Shown here: piece by piece, positions 26,703 through 38,600 of the stretch
Numbering within the stretch: position 1 is the first letter of the stretch
Layout: every line of letters begins with the position of its first letter
Assembly (NCBI RefSeq): GCF_001577835.2
Contig: NC_029536.1
Span: 806,001-870,000 of the forward strand
Source: Coturnix japonica
Taxonomy: Eukaryota > Chordata > Aves > Galliformes > Phasianidae
DNA length: 64,000 nucleotides
Direction: 5' to 3'
Translations under genes and position numbers: made by a program
The notes under the pieces: model-generated
The model's input: only the letters and a program-made list of their open reading frames with translations
What the model was told of the DNA's origin: nothing
The model's database searches: none

Positions 26703-29700
26703 GTAAGTACTGCATGGCTGCTGCCAAGTGCTATCGAGCACTTAAAGTTAAGCACAAAGCAATGCTGCTGGTGGGAGCCCCAGAGAGCTCCGTGCAAACC
26801 TTGAGTGCATCACATCTCTTCTCCCAGCCCTGCAGTGCTGGCTGTGATGGATGGTGCTGCAGGGTGTGTTGCACGGCCTTTGCTCTGTTTTGGCTCTCAA
26901 TGTGCAGGATCTGTGGCCTCAGATGAGCATCCGAGCTTCAGTTCTGCTTTTGTTTTACCAAACCTTTAGGAAATAGATTTTCTGTGTTTAATGAGTTTTA
27001 AGAAACGTATCTCTCTGGAAAAATCACAGCCTTGCTTGTGGCTCAATTGAGGTGCTTTGATTTCAGAAGCCTAATTGAGCGTTCAGCCTCTGTGTGTTCA
27101 TTTTGCACTTGACTGGCTCAGAACAGAAGTGGGGCTGCTCAGCCTTCCTTGCAGTTTAGCTCCATTTCATTCTCTGGTCCACTCAAAAGGTGACACACGT
27201 TTGGATGAGCTGAGAGACCCATCCACCACCAGCTCCTCACCTTCCTCCTTCAGTTTTGGGTCAGAAACGGAGGGGATAAAGATTGAGGGATGCCATTGTT
27301 TGAGCTGCAAAACCAAAGTCTTCTGCTGTGCACTTTCTTTGTTTGCTGCTTGGGGAATTTGGGTGTTTGGAGAGGAAGCACATTTCACTCCCTGCTGTGA
27401 CTGTGGCCCTGCGCTGCCCCATTGCCTTGGCTGAGGGCTGTTGGGTGTTGGGAAGCCAAGGTTGGGAAGGTTGTGTTTTAATTTGGAAGGGAAAAAAGAC
27501 AACATGGAGGCTCTCTTTGCAGCCAGAACCAGAGCAACGTATATGTGCACCAACCCTGCATTTATCTCAAGGGATTTCCAGCCCAGCCAGAGCTCAGTGC
27601 CAGTTTTGGAATGGCAGTGAGATGCTGTGCTGAACCTTTCATGGTTTTAAGGTCCATGAGGCCAATTTAAAATCTGTTTCTGAGATTAAATAGCAGCAAT
27701 TGTTCCTCAGCTGCCAGTTGGCTGGATGGATTCCACCATTAATAATACCCAGGCTCAATGAAGCAGAGCACTTCTCCTCCAGCAGCCAAGGAGTCGGGAT
27801 GCTGCTGTTTGCAGGCAGGTTTGGCATTCTGCTGGGGCAGCCGTGTTGTTCTTCCATTGGCAAACCTCACAAATAAATCAAGGGTGGCTCCAGCCAGCAA
27901 AGGGGTTTGTTACTGTCACTTATGGAGCATCCAGCCATGTGCTGGTTGGGCAGAGCATCCTATGTAGAGCATCCAGCCATACATGGGATGAAGAACCCAG
28001 CCTTCCCTGGTTGTCCTGAGCTGAGATTTTCCAGTCTTTGTGTTGTTGTTTCCTCCCAGATGTGCTTAATTTTATGGGGCTTCGGTTTCTCTTGTGGTTA
28101 AACCTGTGCATGCAGATGTATGTGCAATGTATAGTTGTGCAGACATTACTTTTTGCATAATTTAGTGTTTGTGGGGCCTCTGTACCCCTCTTTATGTTCC
28201 CACTGGCTGCAAGGGGTTTATTTTTGGGGTTGTGAGACTTATGTGCCCTGCTTAAATGTGAGTGGAGCTCCAAACCTGTTCTTGCCTCCCTTGTGCCGGA
28301 GCTGTTGTTCTGAGCCGTTGGTGTTGGAGGTCAGAGCTGCTGTTCCATGACCTTAATCTGATTGCCTGAGATCAAAGGGTCCTATGGTGCTGCGTGCACT
28401 AATAAAGGAGCAGTGGGACGCTGGGTTCCCTCACTGTGCCAGCAATGTGGTGTGCAGTGTCTGGAGGGGGAGGTTGGGTCTCGTGAATCCAGGGGATGTT
28501 GTGTCTGTGAGCACATTGCACTGCAGGGCAGCAGAAGCTGAGCTGATGGGCACCAGATACACACAGTCACGGGATCCTTCTTTTCACCTTTGGCTTTTTA
28601 GTTTAAACTTGTGGTTATAGTAAGAAACAAGCAGCGATGACCCCTCAGAGATAAAGGAAGCGTGGATAAATGTCTTCTGTGGCCTGGCAACGAACTTGCT
28701 GAGGACGACATAAAACGTGCTCATTAAACGTCCTTTAAACAGCATTGCTTTTTGTTTTCAGCTGCACTGTGGTGGTTCATCCCACCATTAATTGCCAAAC
28801 ACCAAGGATGGCACAAATGGGCCCTAATTTGTTATTGTAACTTTTTTTGCTCTTGACACCTATTGTCCATCTGGGAACAGAAGTGGCTTTTGTCATCAAA
28901 TCTAAATAATGAGATCAGTAATCAGCGGTCGTACAGAGACAATCTTGTACTACAAACACTACTGCAGCTCTTGAGAGCCCCTACAAAGAGCTTCCCCCCC
29001 TCGGACACTTTGTAGTATTGACCTTAATTATATTGAGACAAAGAGATGGGGAGAAAGATTATTTTTTCCCAGGAACTCTCCAGTTCTCCAGGACAAAATG
29101 TCTGCTGCCATTGTGCCGAGTGAGCAAGCCTCAATAAGAGCTACAATTGGCATTAGTGCTGCTTATAAGCATGAGTTTGCCAAGTGCCTGGAAGGAGCGC
29201 GGCTCTGACCTGTCACAGCCCGGCTTTCTGCTTCTCAGCCTTTATTTCCTTGAGCTGTAATCCTCATTGTGGTATTTCATTGCTCCTGACTCTGTTCCAG
29301 CCCCAGGATGGATGTTTGTTGGCAGGAGCCAGCAGCCAACGCTGCTGACCTTTGGAAGATGCTCAGTGGAGGATTCCTGCTGGCTCTTATTGCTCCTCAC
29401 TCGTGTGAGTTAGCTGAAATACCTGAGTGTCAGACCAGCTCTTGCAGGACGTGGAGCTTTTATGTCCTACATCAATAGTGCAGCATTCTCCTCTATCATT
29501 ACTGCTCCTGAAAACATGCTGTCAAGCCTTCACTGCCCAGGAAACCATTCTGTGCCAGGCTGTTATCAGTGTCCATTCAATGCCAGGAGTCATGTTCTGC
29601 CCTCTCACTGATCCTTAAGGTCCTGCCAATGAGGCCATTGGCTGGAGGAGCTTAAAGCAAGCACCTGGGAGATGTGTGGGTAGGTTGGGAATGGGGCACA

Positions 29701-30694
29701 GTGGGTTGGTGGGATGGGCTCTTTGGGGAGATCCATCATGTAGCTGATTTTGAACCATTTGGCCCCAAAACAGCAGAGAATTGGCCCAAGAAGGGCTGCT
29801 CAGCACACAGGCGTCGTGTGGATTCTTCTGCTTCTGTTGTGTTTACAGTTGAATTTGCTTTGTTTATGCTTATATATAATAACATCTTGACAAATCATTC
29901 CCATGTGTTATTAGGGCAGCACTGAGAGCACAATCATGGGGGCTTGTGTTGTTTGCACTGGTAGGGGCTGCAGGGAGATGTCTGAGCTCTATGTCAGACT
30001 GTCCTTATGGGGAAGAACCAAAGCCAGCAAACAGACCCATGAGCTCACAGAGGGTTGGGAGCTTTGAAGGAAGCCTGTGCAGCTCCAGCAGGGCAGGAAT
30101 AGAGGCTCTTTCCTTTGGGAATCCTCCGTGCAATGCAGCATTGGCTGTAGAATGGGGAGGAAAATAACCCATCAAACAGCGGCGTGTTTGTTGGGCTCCC
30201 CAGGGGAAGCCTCGGCGGGCTGCCAAGCGTGCTACGTTTTTATGCTGCATCCATTATATAGAAGTGTCAAAGAAGAATTCTCTCCATTATAGAGAGGTAT
30301 TTATAGACTGAGAGGAAAAGCCAAGGCTTATGGCAGAGCTCAGAGGCTGCTGCTGCTCTCGCTGTTGACACACCGACTGTTCTTCCCCTGCTTTGAAGAT
30401 CCATCCCATGCTCACATCCTTTGAGGTCCCGGGGAGCTGCACGTCCTGGGTTGGGAATGCTCTGTGCTGTATTTACGGATGCTTCAGCTGGAAGGAAATC
30501 TCGTAACGCTTTGATAAATCCAAGCTCTAACGTTTCTGACAGCGTTGTTTGCAGAGCGTAACCGCGCTGCTTATTTATACAAAACATGAAGGGAAGAGTC
30601 GCCCCTCTCTCTGTTCTTGCAGCAAAGCACATAGGGCAGCACTTTTGGCTGTGCCTGCTTGTAGGGGGTCACCATCCCAGTGTGGAGATGTAGA

Positions 30695-30775
30695 CGTGCT
30701 CAGTGGGCACAGTGAGGTGGACTGGAGTTGAACTCAGTGGTGTTAGTGGTCTTTCTCAACTTCAATTCACTGGCT
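30695..30775 (+). repeat. CR1 LINE 3'-end fragment (degraded)
   Basis: The sequence 'gttgaactcagtggtgttag' followed by 'tggtctttctcaacttcaat' resembles the CR1 3' end ('ttggacttgatgatcttagtggtcttttccaacctcaat'). Limits are approximate. Confidence 0.6.
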
Positions 30776-33149
30776 TTATGTTGTACTGATCCAGTGCCAA
30801 CTGCACGAATAATATCTCAGGTCTACATTAGAAGAGGGAGTTAAATGGTGGTTCTCCATCACCCTTCTCCATCTCTGTGGTTAGCTTGAGATCCCTTCCA
30901 TTCCTTATGACCCGATGTGAAGTTGTAGGGTTTAATCCGACGGGACGGCTCAGCCGAACCCCCTCCGCTGCCGGCAGAGGGCGGCGGTGTCCCGGCCGTG
31001 TCCCTGCGGTGTCCCCGCTGCAACCCATGGCCGTTCAGCTGGGAGCACGGAGCTCCATCAGTGCTCGGTGAGTGCAAGAGACACGAGATCTATCCGCATT
31101 AGCAGGAGGAAATGTACAGAGCACGGTATGGCTGAAGCTGCATCCCATTTCTCCTCCATCCAGAGCAACGCCTTCCAATGGTATCGTCTCCATTTGTCTT
31201 CTTTCTTTTGAGAAGGAAATGCTTCTCTACAGGGCACGAAGTTCAGCTTCTCAAGTACAAATCCATGCGTGGAGTGCCTCGCTTAGTGCCAAACGTCAGG
31301 AGTTTGCCAGCAGCTGATCCATCTCTTTGCAATCTCCCCATATATTTCACACGTCAGACTGAAATGCAGCATTTCCTAACCTGGGGTTCATCGTGGGCTG
31401 TAACTGGAATGGCCAAAGGTTGGTGCAGCTCCTGGTGCTGTTCTTGGTGTGGGCTCCATCCCAGCCCATTCTGTCCTGGTGCTCTGCAGGGAGCTGACGC
31501 TGGGGGCTGTTGTTGGGGCCATACAGCTGGCTGGTGAGCTGCACATCGGGAACCTTGGCAGCACACACAGCCTGTTTTGTGGGACTAATTAAAGCAGCTA
31601 TCGTGTCTGTAGAGCAGGTGTGAAAATGCTTGGATGCAAAGCATCTCCAGTGCTTGCTAAGAGCTCCCATTTGAACTTTGGGGTGATAGTGCTGCTTTGG
31701 TCACAAGAGAGGTCTGGGGCAGAGCTGGGTGCCCTGACCCCACTGCACTGCTTGGTTATTTCCTAGAAATGAGCTTCCAAATGATGACGCTGAATGGAGG
31801 TGACAGTGGGGGTAGGAGCTCAGCAGCAACATCTGTCATGTTAAATAGTGGTTTGTTTTCCAGCCCATCGTATGAAATGAATTTGCTAATTGCCTTCTGC
31901 TTAAATTACTGCTACTTATATTACCACGTGCTTAGTCCTGCTTCTTGACTTGCATTAGAAGTGCTGCACTTTTTGTTACACAATGCCATGCATGTGCACG
32001 CTCATACACGTTCTGCTTGCATCACATCATTCCCCATCTTTCACATTTAAACCTGTTTTCAGATGAAGGTGAAAGAGAAGGTTCAGTCCATGTCTATAAG
32101 ACACCAAATGGGTTTTGTGTTAGTCAATGCCAGCTGCACATCATGGACTTGTCAGCTCCCACCGCAGACCAGAAATCCAAAGCCTGTCCATTGCTATCAC
32201 AGTGCTGAGCGTTCCTGCTGCCATTTGGGGCCGTCGTGTCTTCCTGGTGGCCTTCTCACTTATTTCAGCATTGGTTGGCTTAGCAGAAAGTCCAAAAGGA
32301 TTCCAAACCATGAACAAAACTTACTGACAAACTGGGAAAGAGCCATTGCTGTGGATGGATACCACTTTGGACATCAGAAAACTCAGTAGAAGAATGTCTT
32401 TTTCTTGCCAATTTGGTGCATTCGTCATGTTTTGTTGAAAATAACTGAGAAGTATTTCCTGGCCCCGTCCCACAGCAGAGATGTGTGAACCAAACAGCTC
32501 TGCCCTTATCTTCTCCAAGCTGAGATATTTTCAGTTTCCCCTGAACTCCCCAGGCGGGGATTATTGAGGGTGTTGGGAATGGGGTGGAAACAAACAGCCC
32601 TTTGTTCCCCATTGCCCCTTTTGGTCCTTGTTGGGGGGGCCACTGGGACTTAGCAGAAGAGCTGGTGGTTCTTTGACCAAAGCCAAAGTGGGGATGGGGC
32701 TGTGCAGAGCCACTCATTGGGCACAGTGATAAATGGACACACGTGGCATCTCAGAGGTGCGGGGCCCCCTCGGTCTGACCCACAAAGCAGCAGCAGACTT
32801 TGGCTCTGTGCTCTGCTTTCACTTCTGAGCTTGCAGGATTATATTTAGAAAGCAAATCCTCCGTGGATTTATTCCATCCTGGGCTTTTCTGCTCATGCTA
32901 CCAGGAAAGGAGCCAATTAGTTCCCGTGCCCGTCTGGGAGCTGTCTGATGAGCTCATTAATGCCAGCACTGAGTCCCTGGGTGGCACCAACTCCCATCTG
33001 TGTTCACTGGGTTTGAACCTGAGCTGCACTGAGTGTATTTTGTACGATCCAAGTTCTCAGCTGATTCAGGTGCCTGTAGAGCATCACTGCTCTGTTGGCT
33101 GCGGCTCATAGCTGCAAATGGGGCTGCTCAAGCACTTCTGTATTCCTAA

Positions 33150-33164
33150 CATATATATATATAT
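33150..33164. repeat. AT dinucleotide microsatellite
   Basis: Short run of alternating A and T (about seven units) in the MEGF6 5' region. Confidence 0.9.
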
Positions 33165-35079
33165 GAAACAAACCTGATTTCTGTTTCACACCAGTCCTAG
33201 AAGTTCTACCTCTGCTCCATCTCCTCAAGCTGCTGCTATGCAATATTTTCCAATATAGACTTGAAGGCTGCGGAAGCCTTTCCTACATCCATTAGCCAAC
33301 ACCAGATCAGCCAGAAGTCCCATCCCAGGGACAGGAGCTCAAGTTTGCAGCAGCATTAAGTCATTTCCCACCCTGGGCCATCACCCCACGCTTTACTCCT
33401 TTGCCTTCAGTGTTGCTGATTTGCTGTAGGGGTTCCTGGATTGCTTTTGTGTTCTCACTTTGTTTTGTTTTCAGTGTAGAACAGTCAGAAGGAACCTGGT
33501 TTGGGTGGTTCTGGATGAGTTTCAGCCACCTGAGTTCATTGACCTATATCTGTGTGTGGAATTAACTTAAAGAACCTCAGCCCTTAGCGCACTATTGGAC
33601 CACAAAGTCCCACTTCTTCAGCTGTACTTTGGGTTCTTACAAGAGCTCAGTAAGGCCAAAGCTGGATCAGAATGGAATTCCATGGGAGTGACCCAGGCAC
33701 TGCATACAGGACCCCTCTGGTGCTGCTGCTCCTCAAGCCAGGAAGCCAGCACGACCTGCTGCTGCCATATCCAAACCTCCCCCTCGTACTTCATCAGCCG
33801 CAGTAAATGAGGTGAGGAGGAAGCTCGGGCTGGCTCAGACCTGGCCAAGCATAGCTTACATCATAAGTTTCTGTTCAAGCCCAAAGTGCTCTCGATACAC
33901 GCGCCGCACCACGGAGCCGTTCAGCAAAGCCTTGCATGACTTTTCTAATAGCGGCGTAAGGAAATATGAGATGGAATGAGTTTGTCACATCGTTTGTTGA
34001 GCAGCAGCGGCTCCCATAGAGTTTCTGTCGGTGGGATGTAAGTGGGGTCTGAGCTGTGCTCAGCCAAGGGGGGTTCCCAGGTCCTGGAAGTGGGGGAAGG
34101 GCTCTGGTTTGTGTTTGCAGCCAGGGAGTTGCATTCCAAGCCAGGATCATTTCGTATAGACAGCATCCTAATAACACTGCTGGCACAAGGGAGTCTGCCC
34201 AGAGCATTTTTCATAGCTTTATGGCATAGCTGCACGTCAGCACCACCAGAAGCATTAACAGGAAAAGTGGCAGCTCTGCCCATTGTAGCAGGGCTGGAGG
34301 GGCCCTCCCAAGGAGGGGGGCAGCAATGATAAGCTGTGACTTATCATTGGGTGCTCTGTGGTGTGCTGGGAGCTGCCCCCATATGGGTCCATAGGTGCTC
34401 ATGTCTGGAGCCCCCCCATCCTTCTTAGCAGCCCCCAGTGTTTTCCTTCCTGGATTCAGCTCCTCTCCGTGCTTCAGAACCTTCTATGGAATGCAATTCA
34501 TTGCAGCCACAACCACAAGTTTTAATTTGGAATTTTACTACAGCCAAAGACTTCTAAAAGCAGCAGCCCCGCTCACCCCCTCCCCTCTCTTCCCCCCCAT
34601 CCCCAGCTCAGCCCTACAAGCTCATTGTTTCAAACCATTCCAGAAGCAAAATGAGCCTTTTGAGCTCGCCTTTGGAAAATGCAATGAGCTATTCTTATTT
34701 CTTGCTTAACGAGAAAGGTAAAATAAAATTCGAGGATCCACGTTACGGGGGAATGTTGTGGATTTCTCTATAGAACTGCTCTTTAGTTAAACTTAGTTTT
34801 GTCCATATTTTAGCTGTAAGGAAGGCACGGGGGGGGGGAAGCTTTGCACATACAGCTTCACCAGGTGCGTGCCGTTAGAGGGAGGTTGGGGCTGATTGCT
34901 TTACAGCGGGCACCTGGGCTGGGGGGCAACAGCAGCATTAAGGCGTGTGTTACCCCACGGGGGGTCGGGTGGGTGGTGATGTCAGCTGGACTGGATTGCT
35001 GGCACCTGGGTGGGGGGGGGCTGCGTGCTGGGCACCCATGTCCATTCCTCCATCCATTCCTCCGTCCATCCATGCAGGC

Positions 35080-35455
35080 AGCTTCCTGAGCTGCTCCGCC
35101 GTCCTCTCGCCGCCCTGAGCCCCCGCCCCGGCTCCCGTCCAGCCCCTTCTCTTCCCCTCCGGAGGAACGCGGTGTCCCGGCCGCTGCTGGCGGTGCGGGG
35201 CTGGGGGCGGCGCTTCCCGGAGCGACCCTCACCTGCGGGGGGCGGTGGATCGCCCCTTATAGAGCCCTGCCCGCCCGCTGTGCCTGTATGGGACTTTTTG
35301 TTGTTATTTTTCCCTTCTTGTTGTTGTTTTTTGGCTCCCTCACTCGCTGCGGGACCGCACTTGGCGCAGACGGTTTTGTTGGGTTTGTTTTTTTTTTTGG
35401 GTGTTTTGGGTTTTTTTTTCCCCTGTCCTTCCGTTTCACCTCTTAACTTCCCAGC
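35080..35455 (+). promoter_or_regulatory. CpG-rich internal promoter and 5' UTR of MEGF6
   Basis: A GC- and CpG-rich block (about 35085-35280) precedes a signal-peptide exon at 35456. A TATA-like CTTATAGAG lies at 35256-35264. Pyrimidine/T-rich sequence with T homopolymers (35290-35450) would be the 5' UTR. This is the stronger looking of the two MEGF6 promoter candidates. Long G runs near 34830 and 35012 are close by. Confidence 0.6.
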
Positions 35456-35615
35456 ATGAGGCAGGAGCACTTTCGGATGCTGCTTTGGTGCTTCGGTTTT
35501 TTGGGTGGCATCCCCGGCGCTGCCGGCAATCACTACCGTTATCAATGGAGGAGCTGCTATCCTTGTTACCTGGGTCGGGCAGGGTACAGTGCCGGCCACA
35601 CCGAGATGAGACCAG
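35456..35615 (+). CDS. MEGF6: MEGF6 alternative first coding exon with signal peptide
   Basis: ATG at 35456 gives [20 protein letters not shown] and GAAG, a signal peptide with likely cleavage before [13 protein letters not shown]. Donor GTATGT follows at 35616. The exon leaves one base (G), which joins AT at 38877 to make ...[16 protein letters not shown] in perfect frame. It contains two cysteines and no EMI similarity. No counterpart is known to me in the canonical human protein. Confidence 0.72.
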
Positions 35616-38600
35616 GTATGTGCTGGGCTCAGCCCACGGTGGGTTAGTGCTGCCCTGGGGGTGGGTAGCTGAGCCTTTAGGTGGGACCCTGGGCTGGCAG
35701 CAGTTTGGTTTCCATCCCAGTGACCTCCTGTATATCTGACTACATATAGCAGCTTGGATTCTTATAGTCACACTGTAACATATTTATTCTGAGAAGTGAT
35801 TTCTGGCAGAGTTTTGGGGAAGAACTGAGTTTCTATTGCTTGCTGCACAGTTACGTGGCTTGGTTGAATGCATTGGAAAGCTGAGTATTTGTGTGATGAT
35901 CAGTGGGGATGTTGAGTAAGGGATAACTTCTGTAAGCTCATACATCTGCCTCCTCATCCCTGCGTGCTCAGCTGAATTAGCAGCACACAGGGACTGAGGC
36001 TGCCTAAAGATGGTAGAAATAGTGGGGAATGTGTGAAGTCTGCTGAGAGCTTTGGGTGCCTGTGAGCAGTGCAGTGATCAAGGATCGTGTTGTCTTATTG
36101 CGAGATGATCCCAATGAACAACTGCCCCAAGCTGCTGAATATAAAAGCATTATCAGCTCATGGGGAAGATGTGGCAGAGCTCAGGAAATGGGGAGCTGTT
36201 ATGGCTTGGAGATCAGAATCACAGAGCTCACGTTGCAGTTGGTGCTTCCATCCCTGACTGCATTAACTCACGTGGTTTCTCCAAGGTGATCAAGCTTTGC
36301 TTGGGATACAAACTTCTGGTCCCAAAAGCAAAGTGTGCCCAATGAGCTGCTGCACGGGCATCTCGTGGGCAGCCTCCTTGTGCAAACAGGGAGTGAAGAG
36401 GTGCTTTGTGTAATGGTGGTGCACATATAATTGGAGTCTCAAGTGCTTTAAAATCTGCTCTGTGTACACACAGTGCTCCGTTGGATCCCTGCATTCGTGT
36501 TGAGTGGCTAATTGCAGTGCTGTGGGTTATGTCCTTGTGCAGCCAACCTGTAAAGGAGAGGTCGTTATTCTCTGCTGGGGTCCTATGTGAAATCATCGCA
36601 CCTGGAGGCCCCTGTTCTCTCTGTGATCCTACAGAGCACAGCAGAACTCAGCACAGCTGTGTGCTCTCCTTTGGTTCTGTTGATTCCAGCAGGTGTGAAT
36701 GCCTTTGGCAGTGCCTCATGGTTTGAGCACCAAAGATGATGCCCTGCTGCCCATGTTCCCTGCCATTTGCTGCCCATATAGCCCATGTGTGGGGGTTGCG
36801 CTCTATCCAAATGGCAGAGGAGTGGGATAAAGTGAAGCTGAGAAGAAGCGTTTGAGCAGATGAGTGTAGTGGCAAGTTGGGAGCTGGCTGCTGGCTTGTT
36901 GTTACGTGCATCTCTGTTCCACCCTGAGTAATGGGCAATTATCGGCACCATCAGGAGACTGAAACGTGAGCACAGCGTGTAAAGGAGAGCTGTGCTTGAA
37001 GGCAAAGGGAGGTGAGGTGAGGACAAAGGCAGTGCTGGAGGCGAGGTAGCTGCTGGTCCCTCTGCACTGCATCCTACTGTTGTCAGAGCATCTGCTCCTG
37101 AAATGCTCTTGGAAACTTCTGCTGCTGAGGTTGGTGCAGGTGTTGTGTGTGGATAAGAGCTGTAAGCACCTCCACTCTCTGTAGGAGCAGCAGCTTTGGA
37201 AGTCCAGCAGGCTTGGAACAGCCCAGAGCTCAGGTTTGGGGTTTTTCCATCCCCCACAGCCTGGCACAGGGCTGTGTCCCATTGCTGAGCACCACAGTGC
37301 GGTTGGGTTGTCTCATTCCACCATCACCGCTTGGTGTAACTGCTGAAAGCAGCTCTAATGAACTGGTACTGAAAAGATAAAGTGGCTGAATCCCACACGG
37401 ACTCATCTGGGTGGATTTTAATTAACCATTTCCCTGCAGCCCTGCTCAGTCATCAGGCTAATTGCCGCAGGGGTTACAGCCTGGTTAGCTGGAGAGCAAA
37501 CCCTTACAGCACATCGGTTGCTGTTGCCTGCAGCTGGGATTCCTCTCCTCCTCCTCAGCCTCTCACAGGAGATAAAGTGCCCTGTAATTTGCAGAGCTGC
37601 TGTTGCTGTTTTCCTTCCCCTAACACGGAGCTGCTGTTTAGGATCAATCTCTATGCTGCCCCACCAGGGAGCTGTGTGCGGTTGGGCTGTGCAACGTTGC
37701 ATCCCCTGTGCTCTGCCCTTCCCATGCTGTCCCACAGCCACTCTGTGGGGTCAGGATGAGTGATCCCATAGGGGGACACTGCTTAGAGCATCAGCAGCTT
37801 CTGCTCTGCTGTGTCCATATTGGTATGGAGAGCTTCTGTGTCCTTACATAGCCAGGGGCTTTCCTAACCCTGTGCCAAGTTCTGCTTCCAGCAGTCACCC
37901 TGTTTGGTTTTGGCACTGCTTTGGGGCATGTTGGCTGTGCTGCTGCCCTACCAGTGTTAGTTGGCACCGCACTGTGCTCCCGGCAGGGCTGCCTGCTCAG
38001 GGGAGAAGTCTGTGTGCTTCTCACTTCCCTTCCTTGGCACGCTAATTCCAACCAGATTTTGTCAGTTCTCCAATAGGAAAATCACCTCAGCGTGTCATGA
38101 ACCACATTGTGTGGAGTGGAGTGCTGCCATCTCTGTGCTCCCAATGCCTTGTGCCAATGCAGTGTGATCCACATGGCTGCACAGTCCCTGTTCCCATTGG
38201 ATCCAGTGCCATCGCTTTTTGGCTTCAGGTCAGAGTTGAAGGGAAGAATGTTCCCTGAAATTCAGACCAGAGAACTTAGTTACTCCACATTAAAGTTACT
38301 CAGACCTCAGGTTTTGTGGTCTTGAGCCAACTCAGAAGGGAGGATGTTGGTCCTGGACCATTTTGGTCCATTCACTTTGCATCCTTTCCCCTCCCTCCAT
38401 CCCTTAATATTCAGTGGTGGCTCTCGCCATTCAGGTCCCAAGCAGACCATCCATTTGTGGTCCAGATGGATGGATCTACCTTCAACAGAGAGCGAGGGAA
38501 TGCAAGACACTACTAAACCCCCAGACTTCGGGGCAGATGGCTCTTGGGAAGCACTGCAGCAGTTGTGCTCGTTTCTGCCCTGGTGACATGGTGGTGTGCA

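Larger units (their letters stand above)
26703..35079 (+). other. Non-coding span, probable MEGF6 intron 2 / inter-promoter region
   Basis: About 8.4 kb in which I found no exon. The first calcium-binding EGF exon known in human MEGF6 is expected here but was not recognised. The stretch 28740-29240 is AT-richer and low in repeats, resembling conserved non-coding sequence, though this cannot be tested here. A small CpG-rich patch lies at 30940-31070, a CR1 fragment at about 30695-30775 and an AT repeat at 33150-33164. Confidence 0.6.

Noticed and set aside
34982-35599. 205-codon minus-strand frame over the MEGF6 internal promoter
   Set aside because: Low-complexity (Lys/Pro/Gly-rich) translation of T-rich and CpG-rich DNA; no homology.
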